A DNA stretch of 64,000 nucleotides from an uncultured bacterium (GCA_946546825.1 CAMNOK010000002.1:1-64000); one strand, 5' to 3'. Counted from the stretch's first letter, positions 9,240-20,007 are shown. Numbers and translations: made by a program. Notes: a model not told the origin generated them from the letters alone.

Positions 9240-10349
9240 ATGAAGAAAGTAACTTTGGTCCTCAGTGATGGCACACAGTTTCACGGTGAGTCTTTTGGCT
9301 ACGACATGCCTGTGGCTGGAGAAGTGGTTTTCAACACGGCGATGATGGGCTACCCGGAGAGTCTCACTGACCCTTCCTATGCTGGTCAGCTGATGGTGCT
9401 TACCTATCCGTTGGTGGGCAATTATGGCGTTCCGCCATTCACCTTCCAAGGCACTTCGAAGGCGATGGCGAGTGCTAACCCCATGCGGCATCTTCCCAAC
9501 TTTATGGAGAGCGACCGCATCTATGCCTCTGCCATTATTGTTGCCGATTATAGTGAGACATTCAGTCATTGGAATGCTGTCGAAAGTCTTGGCGACTGGC
9601 TCAAGCGTGAGAAGGTGCCGGGCGTTACAGGCATTGATACCCGTGAGCTCACCAAGGTGCTCCGTGAACACGGTGTGATGATGGGAAAGATACTTTTCGA
9701 TGATATGCCCGACCAGATTCCAGAGGCTCGCTATGAAGGAGTCAACTTCGTTGATATGGTTTCTACTAAGGAAATCATTCGTTATAACGAAGGAGCCGGC
9801 TTGAAGGTTGTGCTGGTTGACTGTGGTGTAAAGGCAAATATCATACGTTGCCTCGTCAACAGGAATGTAGAGGTCATCCGTGTACCTTGGAATTATGACT
9901 ATACTGACATGGATTTCGACGGATTGTTCCTTGCCAACGGACCTGGCGACCCGGATATGTGTGAAGATGCAGTGAATATTCTGCGTAGGCAGATGTCGGC
10001 TTCTGCCAAGCCCATTTGCGGTATTTGCATGGGAAACCAGTTGCTGGCGAAGGCCGGTGGAGCCACCATCTATAAATTGAAATATGGTCATCGTTCCCAC
10101 AATCAACCGGTCAGAATGGTGGGTACAAACCAGTGCTTTGTTACAAGTCAGAATCATGGATATGCTGTTGACGCCCAGACACTTGGAGGTGATTGGGGGG
10201 AGTTGTTTGTTAATATGAATGATGGCTCTAATGAAGGCATTCGTCACAAGCACAACCCTTGGTTCTCCAGCCAGTTCCATCCTGAAGCCTGTTCCGGTCC
10301 AGTTGATACGGAGTTTATATTTGACCGTTTTGTTGAAACCCTCAAATAA
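9240..10349 (+). CDS. carA: Carbamoyl-phosphate synthase small subunit
   Basis: 369 aa; PICGICMGNQLLAKAGGA and YGHRSHNQPV motifs. Confidence 0.95.
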   Translation: MKKVTLVLSDGTQFHGESFGYDMPVAGEVVFNTAMMGYPESLTDPSYAGQLMVLTYPLVGNYGVPPFTFQGTSKAMASANPMRHLPNFMESDRIYASAIIVADYSETFSHWNAVESLGDWLKREKVPGVTGIDTRELTKVLREHGVMMGKILFDDMPDQIPEARYEGVNFVDMVSTKEIIRYNEGAGLKVVLVDCGVKANIIRCLVNRNVEVIRVPWNYDYTDMDFDGLFLANGPGDPDMCEDAVNILRRQMSASAKPICGICMGNQLLAKAGGATIYKLKYGHRSHNQPVRMVGTNQCFVTSQNHGYAVDAQTLGGDWGELFVNMNDGSNEGIRHKHNPWFSSQFHPEACSGPVDTEFIFDRFVETLK

Positions 10350-10358
10350 GACAAAGAT

Positions 10359-13300
10359 ATGAAAGAACAAGATATCAAAAAAGTATTGTTGCTTGGTTCC
10401 GGTGCCTTGAAGATTGGTGAGGCCGGAGAGTTCGACTATTCTGGTAGCCAGGCGCTGAAGGCCCTGCGTGAAGAAGGAGTGGAGACCATTTTGATCAATC
10501 CGAATATTGCGACGGTACAGACGTCAGAGGGTGTTGCCGACCAGATTTACTATCTTCCTGTACAGCCCTATTTTGTGGAGAAGGTCATCGAGAAGGAGCG
10601 CCCCGACGGCATCTTGTTGGCCTTTGGCGGTCAGACAGCCCTCAATTGTGGTGTTGAGCTCTATCAGTCAGGTGTTCTTGAAAAATATGGTGTTAAAGTT
10701 CTGGGTACTCCAGTGCAAGCCATTATCGACACCGAAGACCGAGAACTCTTTGTTAAGAAACTCGATGAGATACAGGTGAAAACCATCAAGAGTGAGGCCT
10801 GTGAGAACATTGAGCAGGCTCGCCGTGCCGCCTCCGAATTAGGATATCCCGTCATCCTTCGTGCTGCCTACGCATTGGGTGGGCTTGGTTCTGGCTTCTG
10901 CGACAATGAGGATGAACTCAATCGCCTTGCGGAGAAAGCCTTTTCGTTTTCGCCCCAGGTGTTGGTGGAGAAAAGCCTGAAGGGTTGGAAGGAAATAGAA
11001 TATGAAGTGGTGCGCGACCGCTATGACAACTGCATCACCGTCTGTAACATGGAGAACTTCGACCCGCTGGGCATACATACCGGTGAGTCTATCGTCATAG
11101 CTCCCTCTCAAACTCTTACCAACAGCGAATATCATAAGCTTCGTGCTCTCGCCATCAAAATTATACGTCACATTGGCATTGTGGGCGAGTGTAATGTGCA
11201 ATATGCCTTCGACCCTCAGTCTGAAGACTACCGTGTCATTGAAGTTAATGCGCGCCTGTCGCGCTCATCAGCCCTGGCGTCTAAAGCCACTGGCTATCCT
11301 TTGGCTTTTGTGGCTGCCAAGCTGGGCATGGGATATGGTCTCTTTGAGTTAAAGAACTCCGTTACCAAGACCACCTCGGCCTTTTTTGAGCCTGCTCTCG
11401 ACTATGTGGTATGTAAGATTCCACGTTGGGACCTCTCAAAGTTCCGCGGTGTTGACAAGGAACTTGGTTCCAGCATGAAGTCCGTAGGCGAGGTAATGGC
11501 CATCGGCCGGACCTTTGAAGAGTCTATCCAAAAGGGTTTGCGCATGATAGGGCAGGGAATGCACGGCTTTGTGGAGAATAAGGAACTCGAGATTCCCGAT
11601 ATCGATGCCGCTCTTCGTGAGCCTACTGATAAGCGAATCTTCGTCATCTCCAAGGCTATGCATAAAGGCTATAGTGTTGACCAGATTCACGAGTTGACAA
11701 AGATAGATCGCTGGTTCCTGGAGAAGCTGAAGCATATCATTGACATCGACGAGTGTCTGAAGGCTACGACACCAGAGACGTTGACCAGAAGTCAGATGCT
11801 GGAGGCCAAGATCTATGGCTTCACCGACTTCCAGATAGCCCGTGCTATAGGGTTGGAGAGTAGTGAGGGTAGCATGCACCGTGCCATGTTGGTGGTGAGA
11901 AACATTCGCAAGCAGATGGGCATCCTTCCATCCGTTAAACAGATAGACACTCTTGCCGCTGAATATCCCGCCATGACCAACTATCTGTATCTAACTTATC
12001 AAGGCAACACAGTGCGTCCGTCCCATGATATTGACTTTGCTGCCGACCAGAAATCATCGGTCATAGTACTCGGCTCAGGAGCCTATCGCATTGGTTCTTC
12101 TGTGGAGTTCGACTGGTGTGGTGTTCAAGCTTTGAACACCATTCGTCAGCAAGGTTACCGTTCAGTGATGATCAACTACAACCCCGAGACGGTTTCCACC
12201 GACTACGACATGTGTGACCGTCTTTACTTCGATGAGCTTACATTTGAGCGTGTGATGGATATTGTTGACTTGGAGACGCCCTATGGCGTCATCGTCTCTA
12301 CGGGCGGTCAGATACCCAACAACCTTGCCATGCGTCTTGACGAGCAGCATGTGCCCATACTTGGTACGTCGGCCGCCGACATCGACAATGCTGAAGACCG
12401 TGCGAAGTTTTCCGCCATGCTCACCCGCAACGGTATCAACCAGCCAGAGTGGAGTGCTTTGACCTCGATGGACGACATTCATCGTTTCATCGACCGAGTA
12501 GGCTTCCCTGTCTTGGTGCGTCCGAGCTATGTGTTGTCTGGTGCTGCCATGAATGTTTGTTCCAACATGGACGAACTGGAGCGTTTTCTCAAGTTGGCTG
12601 CCAACGTCTCGGAAGACCATCCTGTCGTTGTCTCCCGATTCATCGAGAATGCCAAGGAGATAGAGATGGACGCGGTGGCCAAGGATGGAGAGATTCTGGC
12701 ATACGCCATCTCTGAGCACATTGAGTTTGCAGGTGTTCACTCTGGTGATGCCACTATCCAGTTTCCGCCGCAAAAGCTCTATGTGGAGACTGTGCGTCGT
12801 ATCAAGCGTGTGAGTCGTCAGATAGCTTCTGCGCTTCACATCAATGGACCTTTCAATATTCAGTATATGGCGCGTGATAACGAGATACTCGTCATCGAGT
12901 GTAACCTTCGTGCCTCTCGCTCCTTCCCGTTTGTCTCCAAGGTTTTGAAACTGAATCTGATAGACCTTGCCACCAAGGTTATGCTGGGTGTACCTGTAGA
13001 GAAGCCTGGCAAGAATCTCTTTGATCTCGACTATGTGGGCATCAAGGCCTCGCAATTCTCCTTCAACCGTTTACAGAAGGCCGACCCCGTGTTGGGTGTC
13101 GATATGGCATCGACGGGAGAGGTGGGGTGTCTGGGAGACGATACCAACCAAGCCTTGCTCAAGTCGATGCTAAGTGTTGGTCACCGCATTCCGAAGAAGA
13201 CCGTGTTGCTCTCTACTGGTGGTGCCAAGCAAAAGGCCGAGTTGCTCGATGCTGCTCACATGCTCAAGGCCAACGGATACGAGCTCTATGCTACGGGCGG

Positions 13301-13601
13301 TACCAGCAAGTATCTCACTGACAACGGCATCGACAATACGCGTGTCTATTGGCCTTCAGACGAGGGCTGTGAACCGCAGGCCCTCACGTTACTCCACGAA
13401 CATAAAATCGACATGGTGGTGAATATTCCGAAAGACCTCACGCCGCGTGAGTTGACTAATGGTTACAAGATTCGGCGTGCTGCCATCGACCTGAATGTAC
13501 CGCTCATTACTAATAGTCGCTTGGCCAGTGCCTTTATCAATGCTTTCTGTACCCTCAAACTCGAAGATATTGACATCAAGAGCTGGGCGGAGTACAAGTA
13601 G
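10359..13601 (+). CDS. carB: Carbamoyl-phosphate synthase large subunit
   Basis: 1080 aa, duplicated ATP-grasp halves, C-terminal MGS-like domain. Confidence 0.97.
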   Translation: MKEQDIKKVLLLGSGALKIGEAGEFDYSGSQALKALREEGVETILINPNIATVQTSEGVADQIYYLPVQPYFVEKVIEKERPDGILLAFGGQTALNCGVELYQSGVLEKYGVKVLGTPVQAIIDTEDRELFVKKLDEIQVKTIKSEACENIEQARRAASELGYPVILRAAYALGGLGSGFCDNEDELNRLAEKAFSFSPQVLVEKSLKGWKEIEYEVVRDRYDNCITVCNMENFDPLGIHTGESIVIAPSQTLTNSEYHKLRALAIKIIRHIGIVGECNVQYAFDPQSEDYRVIEVNARLSRSSALASKATGYPLAFVAAKLGMGYGLFELKNSVTKTTSAFFEPALDYVVCKIPRWDLSKFRGVDKELGSSMKSVGEVMAIGRTFEESIQKGLRMIGQGMHGFVENKELEIPDIDAALREPTDKRIFVISKAMHKGYSVDQIHELTKIDRWFLEKLKHIIDIDECLKATTPETLTRSQMLEAKIYGFTDFQIARAIGLESSEGSMHRAMLVVRNIRKQMGILPSVKQIDTLAAEYPAMTNYLYLTYQGNTVRPSHDIDFAADQKSSVIVLGSGAYRIGSSVEFDWCGVQALNTIRQQGYRSVMINYNPETVSTDYDMCDRLYFDELTFERVMDIVDLETPYGVIVSTGGQIPNNLAMRLDEQHVPILGTSAADIDNAEDRAKFSAMLTRNGINQPEWSALTSMDDIHRFIDRVGFPVLVRPSYVLSGAAMNVCSNMDELERFLKLAANVSEDHPVVVSRFIENAKEIEMDAVAKDGEILAYAISEHIEFAGVHSGDATIQFPPQKLYVETVRRIKRVSRQIASALHINGPFNIQYMARDNEILVIECNLRASRSFPFVSKVLKLNLIDLATKVMLGVPVEKPGKNLFDLDYVGIKASQFSFNRLQKADPVLGVDMASTGEVGCLGDDTNQALLKSMLSVGHRIPKKTVLLSTGGAKQKAELLDAAHMLKANGYELYATGGTSKYLTDNGIDNTRVYWPSDEGCEPQALTLLHEHKIDMVVNIPKDLTPRELTNGYKIRRAAIDLNVPLITNSRLASAFINAFCTLKLEDIDIKSWAEYK

Positions 13602-13679
13602 AAGTGTAACTTCATTTTCACCCTCGTAAGCTTTAATAAAGTCGGACTTGTGATACTTAGAAAACAAAAATAAGTAAAA

Positions 13680-14333
13680 ATGGATTGCGGAACACGGAAG
13701 GAACGGTATCAGTATATCTTAAACTACTTCAGAGAGAAGATGCCGTTGGTAACCACCGAACTGGAGTTCGGTTCGGCCTTTCAGTTGCTTTGTGCCACTG
13801 TGCTCAGTGCTCAATGTACTGACAAACGGGTGAATATGGTCACACCGTCCCTCTTTCGTGCCTATCCAACATCGCGGGAGATGGCACAAGCCGAACCCGA
13901 TGATGTGCTGACCTATGTGAAAAGTGTTTCCTATCCCAACAGTAAAGCACGACATCTGGTGGAGCTATCGCGTATGATAGAAAGTGAGTTTGGCGGAGAG
14001 GTGCCTGACACGATGGAACTGCTTACCAAACTGCCTGGGGTGGGGCGCAAGACGGCCAATGTCATGCAGGCAGTGTGGTTTGGTCGTTCTGCAATAGCTG
14101 TTGACACCCATGTCTTCCGTGTGAGCCACCGTCTGGGGCTTGTCCCCAAGACTGCCAACACCCCTCGAAAGGTGGAAGACTATCTCCTGAAGCATATTCC
14201 TGCTTCGGATGCCGCCGATGCCCATCACTGGCTTTTGCTTCATGGCCGTTATGTTTGTACCAGCCGCTCACCACATTGTGTCACCTGTCCGTTTACGGCA
14301 TTCTGTCCGAAGAACGATGCCATGAAACCTTAG
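13680..14333 (+). CDS. nth: Endonuclease III
   Basis: 217 aa; LPGVGRKTANVM helix-hairpin-helix and C-terminal Cys cluster CTSRSPHCVTCPFTAFC. Confidence 0.93.
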   Translation: MDCGTRKERYQYILNYFREKMPLVTTELEFGSAFQLLCATVLSAQCTDKRVNMVTPSLFRAYPTSREMAQAEPDDVLTYVKSVSYPNSKARHLVELSRMIESEFGGEVPDTMELLTKLPGVGRKTANVMQAVWFGRSAIAVDTHVFRVSHRLGLVPKTANTPRKVEDYLLKHIPASDAADAHHWLLLHGRYVCTSRSPHCVTCPFTAFCPKNDAMKP

Positions 14334-14338
14334 AAAAC

Positions 14339-15040
14339 ATGCAAACAGAACGAATATTATCTTTTCTGCGTGCTATTGCAGCTAATAACAACCGCCCTTG
14401 GTTCCTTGAACACAAAGACGAGTACACGTCCTGCCGTCAAGATTTTGAGGACGGTGTGTCAATGGCTATCAATCACATAGCCGAGTTTGATCCAGAGATA
14501 GCTCATCTCACGGTGAAGGATTGTGTATATCGTTTCAATCGTGACACCCGTTTCTCGGAGGACAAATCACCCTACAAGCGCCACCTGGGTGCCTATATCT
14601 GTGCCAAAGGCAAGAAGTCGTTGCGTGGCGGTTATTACATTCATCTTGAGCCAGGCAACTGCCTGCTGGCAACAGGCTCCTATTGGCTACCAACCAACAT
14701 CCTCACCTCTACGCGCAATGAGATTATGGGCAACATTGACTTGTGGCGTGAGGCTGTGGAGAACCGTCAATTTATCTCCTTCTTCGGTCGTCCTGGCGGT
14801 GGCAAGTGGGAACATTCGTCCAAGGGCTTTGGCCTGGAAATGCTCAAGACCTGCCCATCTGGATTTCCGCGCGACTATGAGTTCATTGAATATCTGCGTA
14901 TGAAAGACTATTGTTGCTGGAAGCGTGTGCCCGACACTTTCTTCGATGGTGATGCTTGGGTGAAGGAAGCCGTCAGAATTTTCAAGGTTGCTAAGCCCAT
15001 GATGGACATCATCAACAATGTCATTGATGACTACGAATAA
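14339..15040 (+). CDS. DUF2461 family protein
   Basis: Start MQTERILSFLRAIAANNNRPWFLEHKDEY; family-typical RFNRDTRFSEDKSPYKRHLGAYI. Confidence 0.85.
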   Translation: MQTERILSFLRAIAANNNRPWFLEHKDEYTSCRQDFEDGVSMAINHIAEFDPEIAHLTVKDCVYRFNRDTRFSEDKSPYKRHLGAYICAKGKKSLRGGYYIHLEPGNCLLATGSYWLPTNILTSTRNEIMGNIDLWREAVENRQFISFFGRPGGGKWEHSSKGFGLEMLKTCPSGFPRDYEFIEYLRMKDYCCWKRVPDTFFDGDAWVKEAVRIFKVAKPMMDIINNVIDDYE

Positions 15041-15055
15041 TCAACCTTTTGCTTT

Positions 15056-16645
15056 ATGACCAACGAATACCAACTACGCTTGCTGCCACAACAGGCGGCA
15101 TCCGAACAACACATCATAGAATATATCGCCCGTGAGAAAGGTCTTGACGCCCGCACGCTGAAACATGTACGCGTCTTGAAACGAAGCATTGATGCCCGCC
15201 ACCGCACAATCTTTATCAATCTGACGGTACGTGCCTATATCAACGAATTTCCTGCCGATGATGCCTATGAGCACACCGACTACCCTGATGTCAGCGATCG
15301 TTCGCAGGCCATTGTTGTTGGGGCAGGCCCTGGCGGACTCTTTGCTGCCTTGCGACTGATAGAGTTGGGGGTGCGCCCCGTTGTATTGGAACGGGGAAAA
15401 GACGTGCATGAACGTAAGAAAGACCTTGCCTTGATAGCCAAGACTCAGCGTGTCGATGAAGAGAGTAACTATTGCTTTGGCGAGGGCGGTGCCGGAGCCT
15501 ATTCAGATGGTAAGCTCTATACTCGATCTAAGAAGCGTGGCAGTGTGGAGAAGATTCTGAATGTGTTCTGTCAGCATGGAGCGTCCACCGCAATTTTGAG
15601 TGATGCTCATCCGCATATCGGAACCGACAAGCTTCCGCGTGTCATAGAGAACATGCGAAACACCATTCTGCGTTGTGGCGGCGAGGTGCATTTTCAAACG
15701 CGCATGACGCGCTTGTTGACAACGGGCAACCGGGTGACGGGCGTGGTGGCAGAGAAGAGAGAGGGAGAACGACTTCAGCAACAAGTCTTTACAGGTCCTG
15801 TCATTCTTGCCACTGGTCATTCGGCTCGTGATGTCTATCACTATTTGTGGGAAGAGCATATTGCAATCGAAGCCAAGGGCATCGCCGTAGGTGTGCGCCT
15901 GGAGCATCCTGCAGAACTTATCGACCAGATACAGTATCACAACAAGCAGGGCAGGGGACGCTATCTGCCTGCTGCCGAGTATAACTTTGTGACCCAAGTG
16001 GAAGGGCGTGGCGTGTATAGCTTCTGTATGTGTCCGGGTGGTTTTGTCATTCCAGCTGCTACGGGAGCCGAACAGATTGTTGTCAATGGCATGAGTCCTT
16101 CCAATCGAGGCACACGATGGTCGAACAGTGGCATGGTGGTAGAGTTGCATCCCGAGGATATAGAAGCCTCTGGCGATGAGCTTCGTGTGATGCGTTTTCA
16201 GGAAGAGTTGGAGCGCACTTGCTGGCAACAAGGCAACCGTCGGCAAACGGCTCCTGCTCAGCGTATGGCCGATTTTGTAAACAACCGTCTCAGCTACGAC
16301 CTGCCTCAGAGTTCTTATGCTCCCGGTTTGCTCAGCAGTCCTTTGCATTTCTGGCTGCCCCCGTTTGTGAGTAAGCGGCTGCAGGAAGGTTTTAAAAAGT
16401 TTGGCCGGATGAGTCATGGATTTCTGACCAATGAAGCCGTATTGATTGCTGCAGAGACGCGCACAAGCAGCCCTGTGCGAATCCTCAGAGACAAAGAAAC
16501 CCTCCAACATGTTCAGTTGGAGGGCTTGTATCCTTGCGGAGAGGGTGCCGGTTATGCTGGAGGCATTGTTTCGGCAGGCGTTGATGGTGAACGTTGTGCC
16601 GAGATGTGTGCCGGCTATTTAACCACAAATTTCCTGCCTGCTTGA
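15056..16645 (+). CDS. NAD(P)/FAD-dependent oxidoreductase
   Basis: 529 aa; AIVVGAGPGGLFAALRLIELGVRPVVLERG; C-terminal YPCGEGAGYAGGIVSAGVDG. Confidence 0.88.
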   Translation: MTNEYQLRLLPQQAASEQHIIEYIAREKGLDARTLKHVRVLKRSIDARHRTIFINLTVRAYINEFPADDAYEHTDYPDVSDRSQAIVVGAGPGGLFAALRLIELGVRPVVLERGKDVHERKKDLALIAKTQRVDEESNYCFGEGGAGAYSDGKLYTRSKKRGSVEKILNVFCQHGASTAILSDAHPHIGTDKLPRVIENMRNTILRCGGEVHFQTRMTRLLTTGNRVTGVVAEKREGERLQQQVFTGPVILATGHSARDVYHYLWEEHIAIEAKGIAVGVRLEHPAELIDQIQYHNKQGRGRYLPAAEYNFVTQVEGRGVYSFCMCPGGFVIPAATGAEQIVVNGMSPSNRGTRWSNSGMVVELHPEDIEASGDELRVMRFQEELERTCWQQGNRRQTAPAQRMADFVNNRLSYDLPQSSYAPGLLSSPLHFWLPPFVSKRLQEGFKKFGRMSHGFLTNEAVLIAAETRTSSPVRILRDKETLQHVQLEGLYPCGEGAGYAGGIVSAGVDGERCAEMCAGYLTTNFLPA

Positions 16646-18360
16646 ATGTAGAGGCCTTTTTTCAGTGACTTCGGCGAGGTTTCCATGCGGCGTCCATCTA
16701 TGCCATAGATGGGTAGCTTTGTGTTGTTTGTGTTGTCGAGGATAAGGTCTTCAATGCCAGTTCCTAAGTTCTGGTCAAGGAACTTAAATGTGATTATTCC
16801 GTTATCTTCCACGATATCGTAGATGGGCTTTCTGATGGTCGTGGCGTTCATTTTTACACTCAACAGCTGAGTCACATTATTAGCACCTGGGAAGGGGTCG
16901 CCCGCATGGCTTTGCTGGTGCTCAAGCGGTGTGTAAGATTTGTTGTCACCATTAATTAGCAGATTGTCGGCGGCAACGACTGTGATTCCAGGCTTGCCTG
17001 CGGTGTTGTTGGGGTAGTCGGTTATGTTCACGTTGCTGTGATTGTAGTCAATCCTGTAAACCAGCATGCCGTGACCCAGTTGCCGGGATGCCCATCCCGT
17101 AGTCTGCACATTATGGAGAATGAGGTATTCGTCGTTCTCACTATTGGTGATTTTGCGGGCTTCTTGATTGTCCAATGTCACGATGGCGGGTTCAGTCAAC
17201 TCTTGCAGCTCTGTCCACCCCATGACTTCCTTCTCCCAGGGTGTGTAGGGGGTCGGCGTATAACCGTTGTCTGTATATTCTCCGTAATCCATCAGGTCCC
17301 AGTATTCCATGCATTGGTTGTCGATTTTAGCTGAGTTGTCGGTGGCATACATGTCGGGCAATCCGAGCGTGTGAGAGAATTCGTGACAGAATAGTCCTAT
17401 GCCGTTGATGCGTTTATAGGGTGGAGCGCTCAACCTGTAAGACGGAGTGTAGTTCAGTTCGTTGTTCAAGCCATAGCGTGAAATCTTCTTTCCGTCGAAG
17501 GTGCCAAAGTTGGTAGTACCCGATCTTGGCCAGATGGTGTAGGAGGGGCCACCAACGCTCTGACTGTAGCCGGCGAAGATGACGTAGAGGAGGTCAACGA
17601 ATCCGTCGTTGTCAGCATCATACTGGCTGAAGTCGAGCGAGTCATCCATCAGTGTGCAAGCATCTTTGAGCATGGCATTGAAGTTGACGTCTTTGTTATT
17701 TCCCTGATCGTTACCATAGTAGGAGAGCTTTTTGGGCAGCTTCACGGGGCCATAGATGTCGAACTGTGGGGTGAATTGGCCGTTGCTCATGTCCTTGAAG
17801 TATTGGCGCACGCTACCGTAGTTGCGGTCTTCTCGGAAGCCCTCGTTAGTCAGCGGTCCTTCAGCATTCAAGTAGTCGTTGAAGGTTTTTCGCGGGTTGG
17901 GTACACTGAAGGTTGAATCTTGAAACTCTATCAAGATGACCATGCTCTTCGGCGAGCCCGTGTGGGGAAAGTAGGGTGGGTTGGCGTTGCCCACGCCGAT
18001 TCTGCGTGTCAAGTTTCGGTGTTTCAGTTTGTCGGCATTGCCGGCAAAAAGCTCGCGAGACTGATGGTCCACAGCATTAGCTTCCGCCTCTTGTCTAAAA
18101 TCTTTCTCGTGGGCAAGGATTGCGGTAGGGAGCAGGCTTCCGTCTTCCGCAACCTGAGCAACGAAGAAGTGGTCGCCCTCCTGTACCAGTAACACACCGT
18201 CGGTGGTGGTGTACCAGCTGAGGTCTTCATCTCCATGTGCAATGACGGTAAGTTGGGTTCCATCGGGCTGTGTCACTGTCCGGGGGTGCTTATAGGCTCT
18301 GGAGGCCCACATTGACGTTGCCATGATTACCAGGCAGATGGTAAGTAGAATTTTTCTCAT
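16615..18360 (-). CDS. Secreted M6 family metalloprotease with C-terminal tail resembling a T9SS sorting domain
   Basis: Signal peptide; FCHEFSHTLGLPDMY zinc motif; tail LPIYGIDGRRMETSPKSLKKGLYIQAGRKFVVK. Confidence 0.85.
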   Translation of the reverse strand: MRKILLTICLVIMATSMWASRAYKHPRTVTQPDGTQLTVIAHGDEDLSWYTTTDGVLLVQEGDHFFVAQVAEDGSLLPTAILAHEKDFRQEAEANAVDHQSRELFAGNADKLKHRNLTRRIGVGNANPPYFPHTGSPKSMVILIEFQDSTFSVPNPRKTFNDYLNAEGPLTNEGFREDRNYGSVRQYFKDMSNGQFTPQFDIYGPVKLPKKLSYYGNDQGNNKDVNFNAMLKDACTLMDDSLDFSQYDADNDGFVDLLYVIFAGYSQSVGGPSYTIWPRSGTTNFGTFDGKKISRYGLNNELNYTPSYRLSAPPYKRINGIGLFCHEFSHTLGLPDMYATDNSAKIDNQCMEYWDLMDYGEYTDNGYTPTPYTPWEKEVMGWTELQELTEPAIVTLDNQEARKITNSENDEYLILHNVQTTGWASRQLGHGMLVYRIDYNHSNVNITDYPNNTAGKPGITVVAADNLLINGDNKSYTPLEHQQSHAGDPFPGANNVTQLLSVKMNATTIRKPIYDIVEDNGIITFKFLDQNLGTGIEDLILDNTNNTKLPIYGIDGRRMETSPKSLKKGLYIQAGRKFVVK

Positions 18361-18378
18361 AAAATGTTTACTTTTTTT

Positions 18379-19164
18379 TCATTCATTCTTCGGAGGTTGA
18401 AAATAATACTGTCCCTTACCGTCTGTTCGGTGTCCGAAGGCAATGGCATGTTGCGGACAGTGGTGATAGCAGGCGAAGCAGGTGAGGCATTTGCCGTTGT
18501 GCTTCCATTGCGGGTGGCTTTCAGTGTCAAGTACAAGGTCACCACTGGGACAAACTTTCTGGCACATTCCGCAACCTATGCAGGCCGTTTCATCTACTCG
18601 AAAAGGCTTGTCGTTGACCAGTCGGCTCACGAAGTAGGAGCCTATAAGTCGGGTGTTGATGCGTGGCCAGTGGCCGATGACCAGATTGTGGTCGATGGCG
18701 CGTCGGAATAAAACGACATCGATGAATATTTTCAAATCCTTGCTGGCCGTCACAATCTTCTGTCGTTCCTTCTTCGGTTTATCAACGTCCATGAAGGGAA
18801 GTCCGACATAGCTTTCCGGCATAATAAGTGAGCAGTGTGCCTTTATCTGCAAGCCGCTCTCTTTCAGGTCTTCATGGAGCAGGCGCATGGTTTCACCGAT
18901 GTTGTCTCCTGCCGTACAGAGAGCAAAGGCGTAGTGACCCTGAGGGTTGCTAAAGTGTAGCCTTCGGCAGAAGTCTCGCACGTTCTTGGGCGGTCGCCAG
19001 CCGTGGACAGGGAAGCAGAATCCCACTCGCTCGTCTTCCTTGAGCGTAATCTCGGAGGTGGCATTGTTGTCGTCGCCCATCCAGATTAGCCTTTCACCGG
19101 TAGCCTTGGCCAGCTTTTCTGCAGCCCAGCGGGTATTTCCTGTGCAGGAGAAGTAGAAGATCAT
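18379..19164 (-). CDS. EFR1-type flavodoxin/ferredoxin fusion protein
   Basis: N-terminal MIFYFSCTGNTRWAAEKLA; two 4Fe-4S motifs CIGCGMCQKVCP and CLTCFACYHHCP. Confidence 0.85.
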   Translation of the reverse strand: MIFYFSCTGNTRWAAEKLAKATGERLIWMGDDNNATSEITLKEDERVGFCFPVHGWRPPKNVRDFCRRLHFSNPQGHYAFALCTAGDNIGETMRLLHEDLKESGLQIKAHCSLIMPESYVGLPFMDVDKPKKERQKIVTASKDLKIFIDVVLFRRAIDHNLVIGHWPRINTRLIGSYFVSRLVNDKPFRVDETACIGCGMCQKVCPSGDLVLDTESHPQWKHNGKCLTCFACYHHCPQHAIAFGHRTDGKGQYYFQPPKNE

Positions 19165-19172
19165 GGTGGCTG

Positions 19173-19610
19173 CTACTTGGCTTCTTCCATTACACCCTCA
19201 ATGTAGAGACGTGTCATTTCGGGAATGCCGTTGGTGCGTATAGTGATAGTCTTCTTGAAGTGACCGGGGAACTTTCCCTTTCCATTATATGTCACCTTAA
19301 TTTCACCTTTCCCGTTGGGCTGAATAGGTTGCTTGGTGTATTCAGGAACGGTGCAGCCGCAACTGGCCACCGCCTGGTTGATGATGAGCGGAGCTTTGCC
19401 TATGTTGGTGAAGGTGAAGACGCAACTCTGCACCGGGTTGGCCTCAGAGAAGTTTCCAAAGTTGTGAGTTGTCTTGTCAAACTTGATTTGTGCTTGGTTA
19501 GCCTGTGCAACAGTTGTTGTCTGAACAGTCTTGTTGTCTTGCGCCATCGCTCCCGTCAGTATTAGGAAGAAGAGGCTTGTTAGAAGAATCAGTTTTTTCA
19601 TATCTTTCAA
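19173..19610 (-). CDS. DUF1573 domain protein, secreted
   Basis: Signal peptide; THNFGNFSEANPVQSCVFTFTNIGKAPLII...SCGCTVPEY. Confidence 0.85.
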   Translation of the reverse strand: MKDMKKLILLTSLFFLILTGAMAQDNKTVQTTTVAQANQAQIKFDKTTHNFGNFSEANPVQSCVFTFTNIGKAPLIINQAVASCGCTVPEYTKQPIQPNGKGEIKVTYNGKGKFPGHFKKTITIRTNGIPEMTRLYIEGVMEEAK

Positions 19611-20007
19611 AATGTTTTGTTCTTAATGTTTTAGTTCGTTTTTGCTATAGTGGGTAGTTATATTATTGCGTGAATGATATTTAATTCGTTACAAAAGTAC
19701 AAATTTCATGTCGGTCATTGTTGTCTTCTCCTTTTTATTTAGTTTTTTTTATATTGCATGCTTTTTCATTTATATTCTTTAACCCATTTCGTCCATTTTC
19801 TTATTGCGTTGTAATGTTATTCTTTTTGTTTGGCAATGTTATTCTTTTTTAAAAAATTATGCTTCGCTGGTATTATGCATTCAATTAAAACATCAAACAT
19901 TGTATATTTTACGAACGAACAGTTCGAATAGTTGTTGCGTGTGGAAGAGGTTTGATAATACCAATTTTTGTTGACTTTCCTAAGTGAGGGAGGAAAGGCA
20001 TGGAGTA

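Noticed and set aside
19813-19849. Two copies of AATGTTATTCTTTTT spaced 22 bp apart
   Set aside because: Only two copies in very AT-rich DNA; the 22-bp spacing may be coincidence, so not tied to the other arrays.
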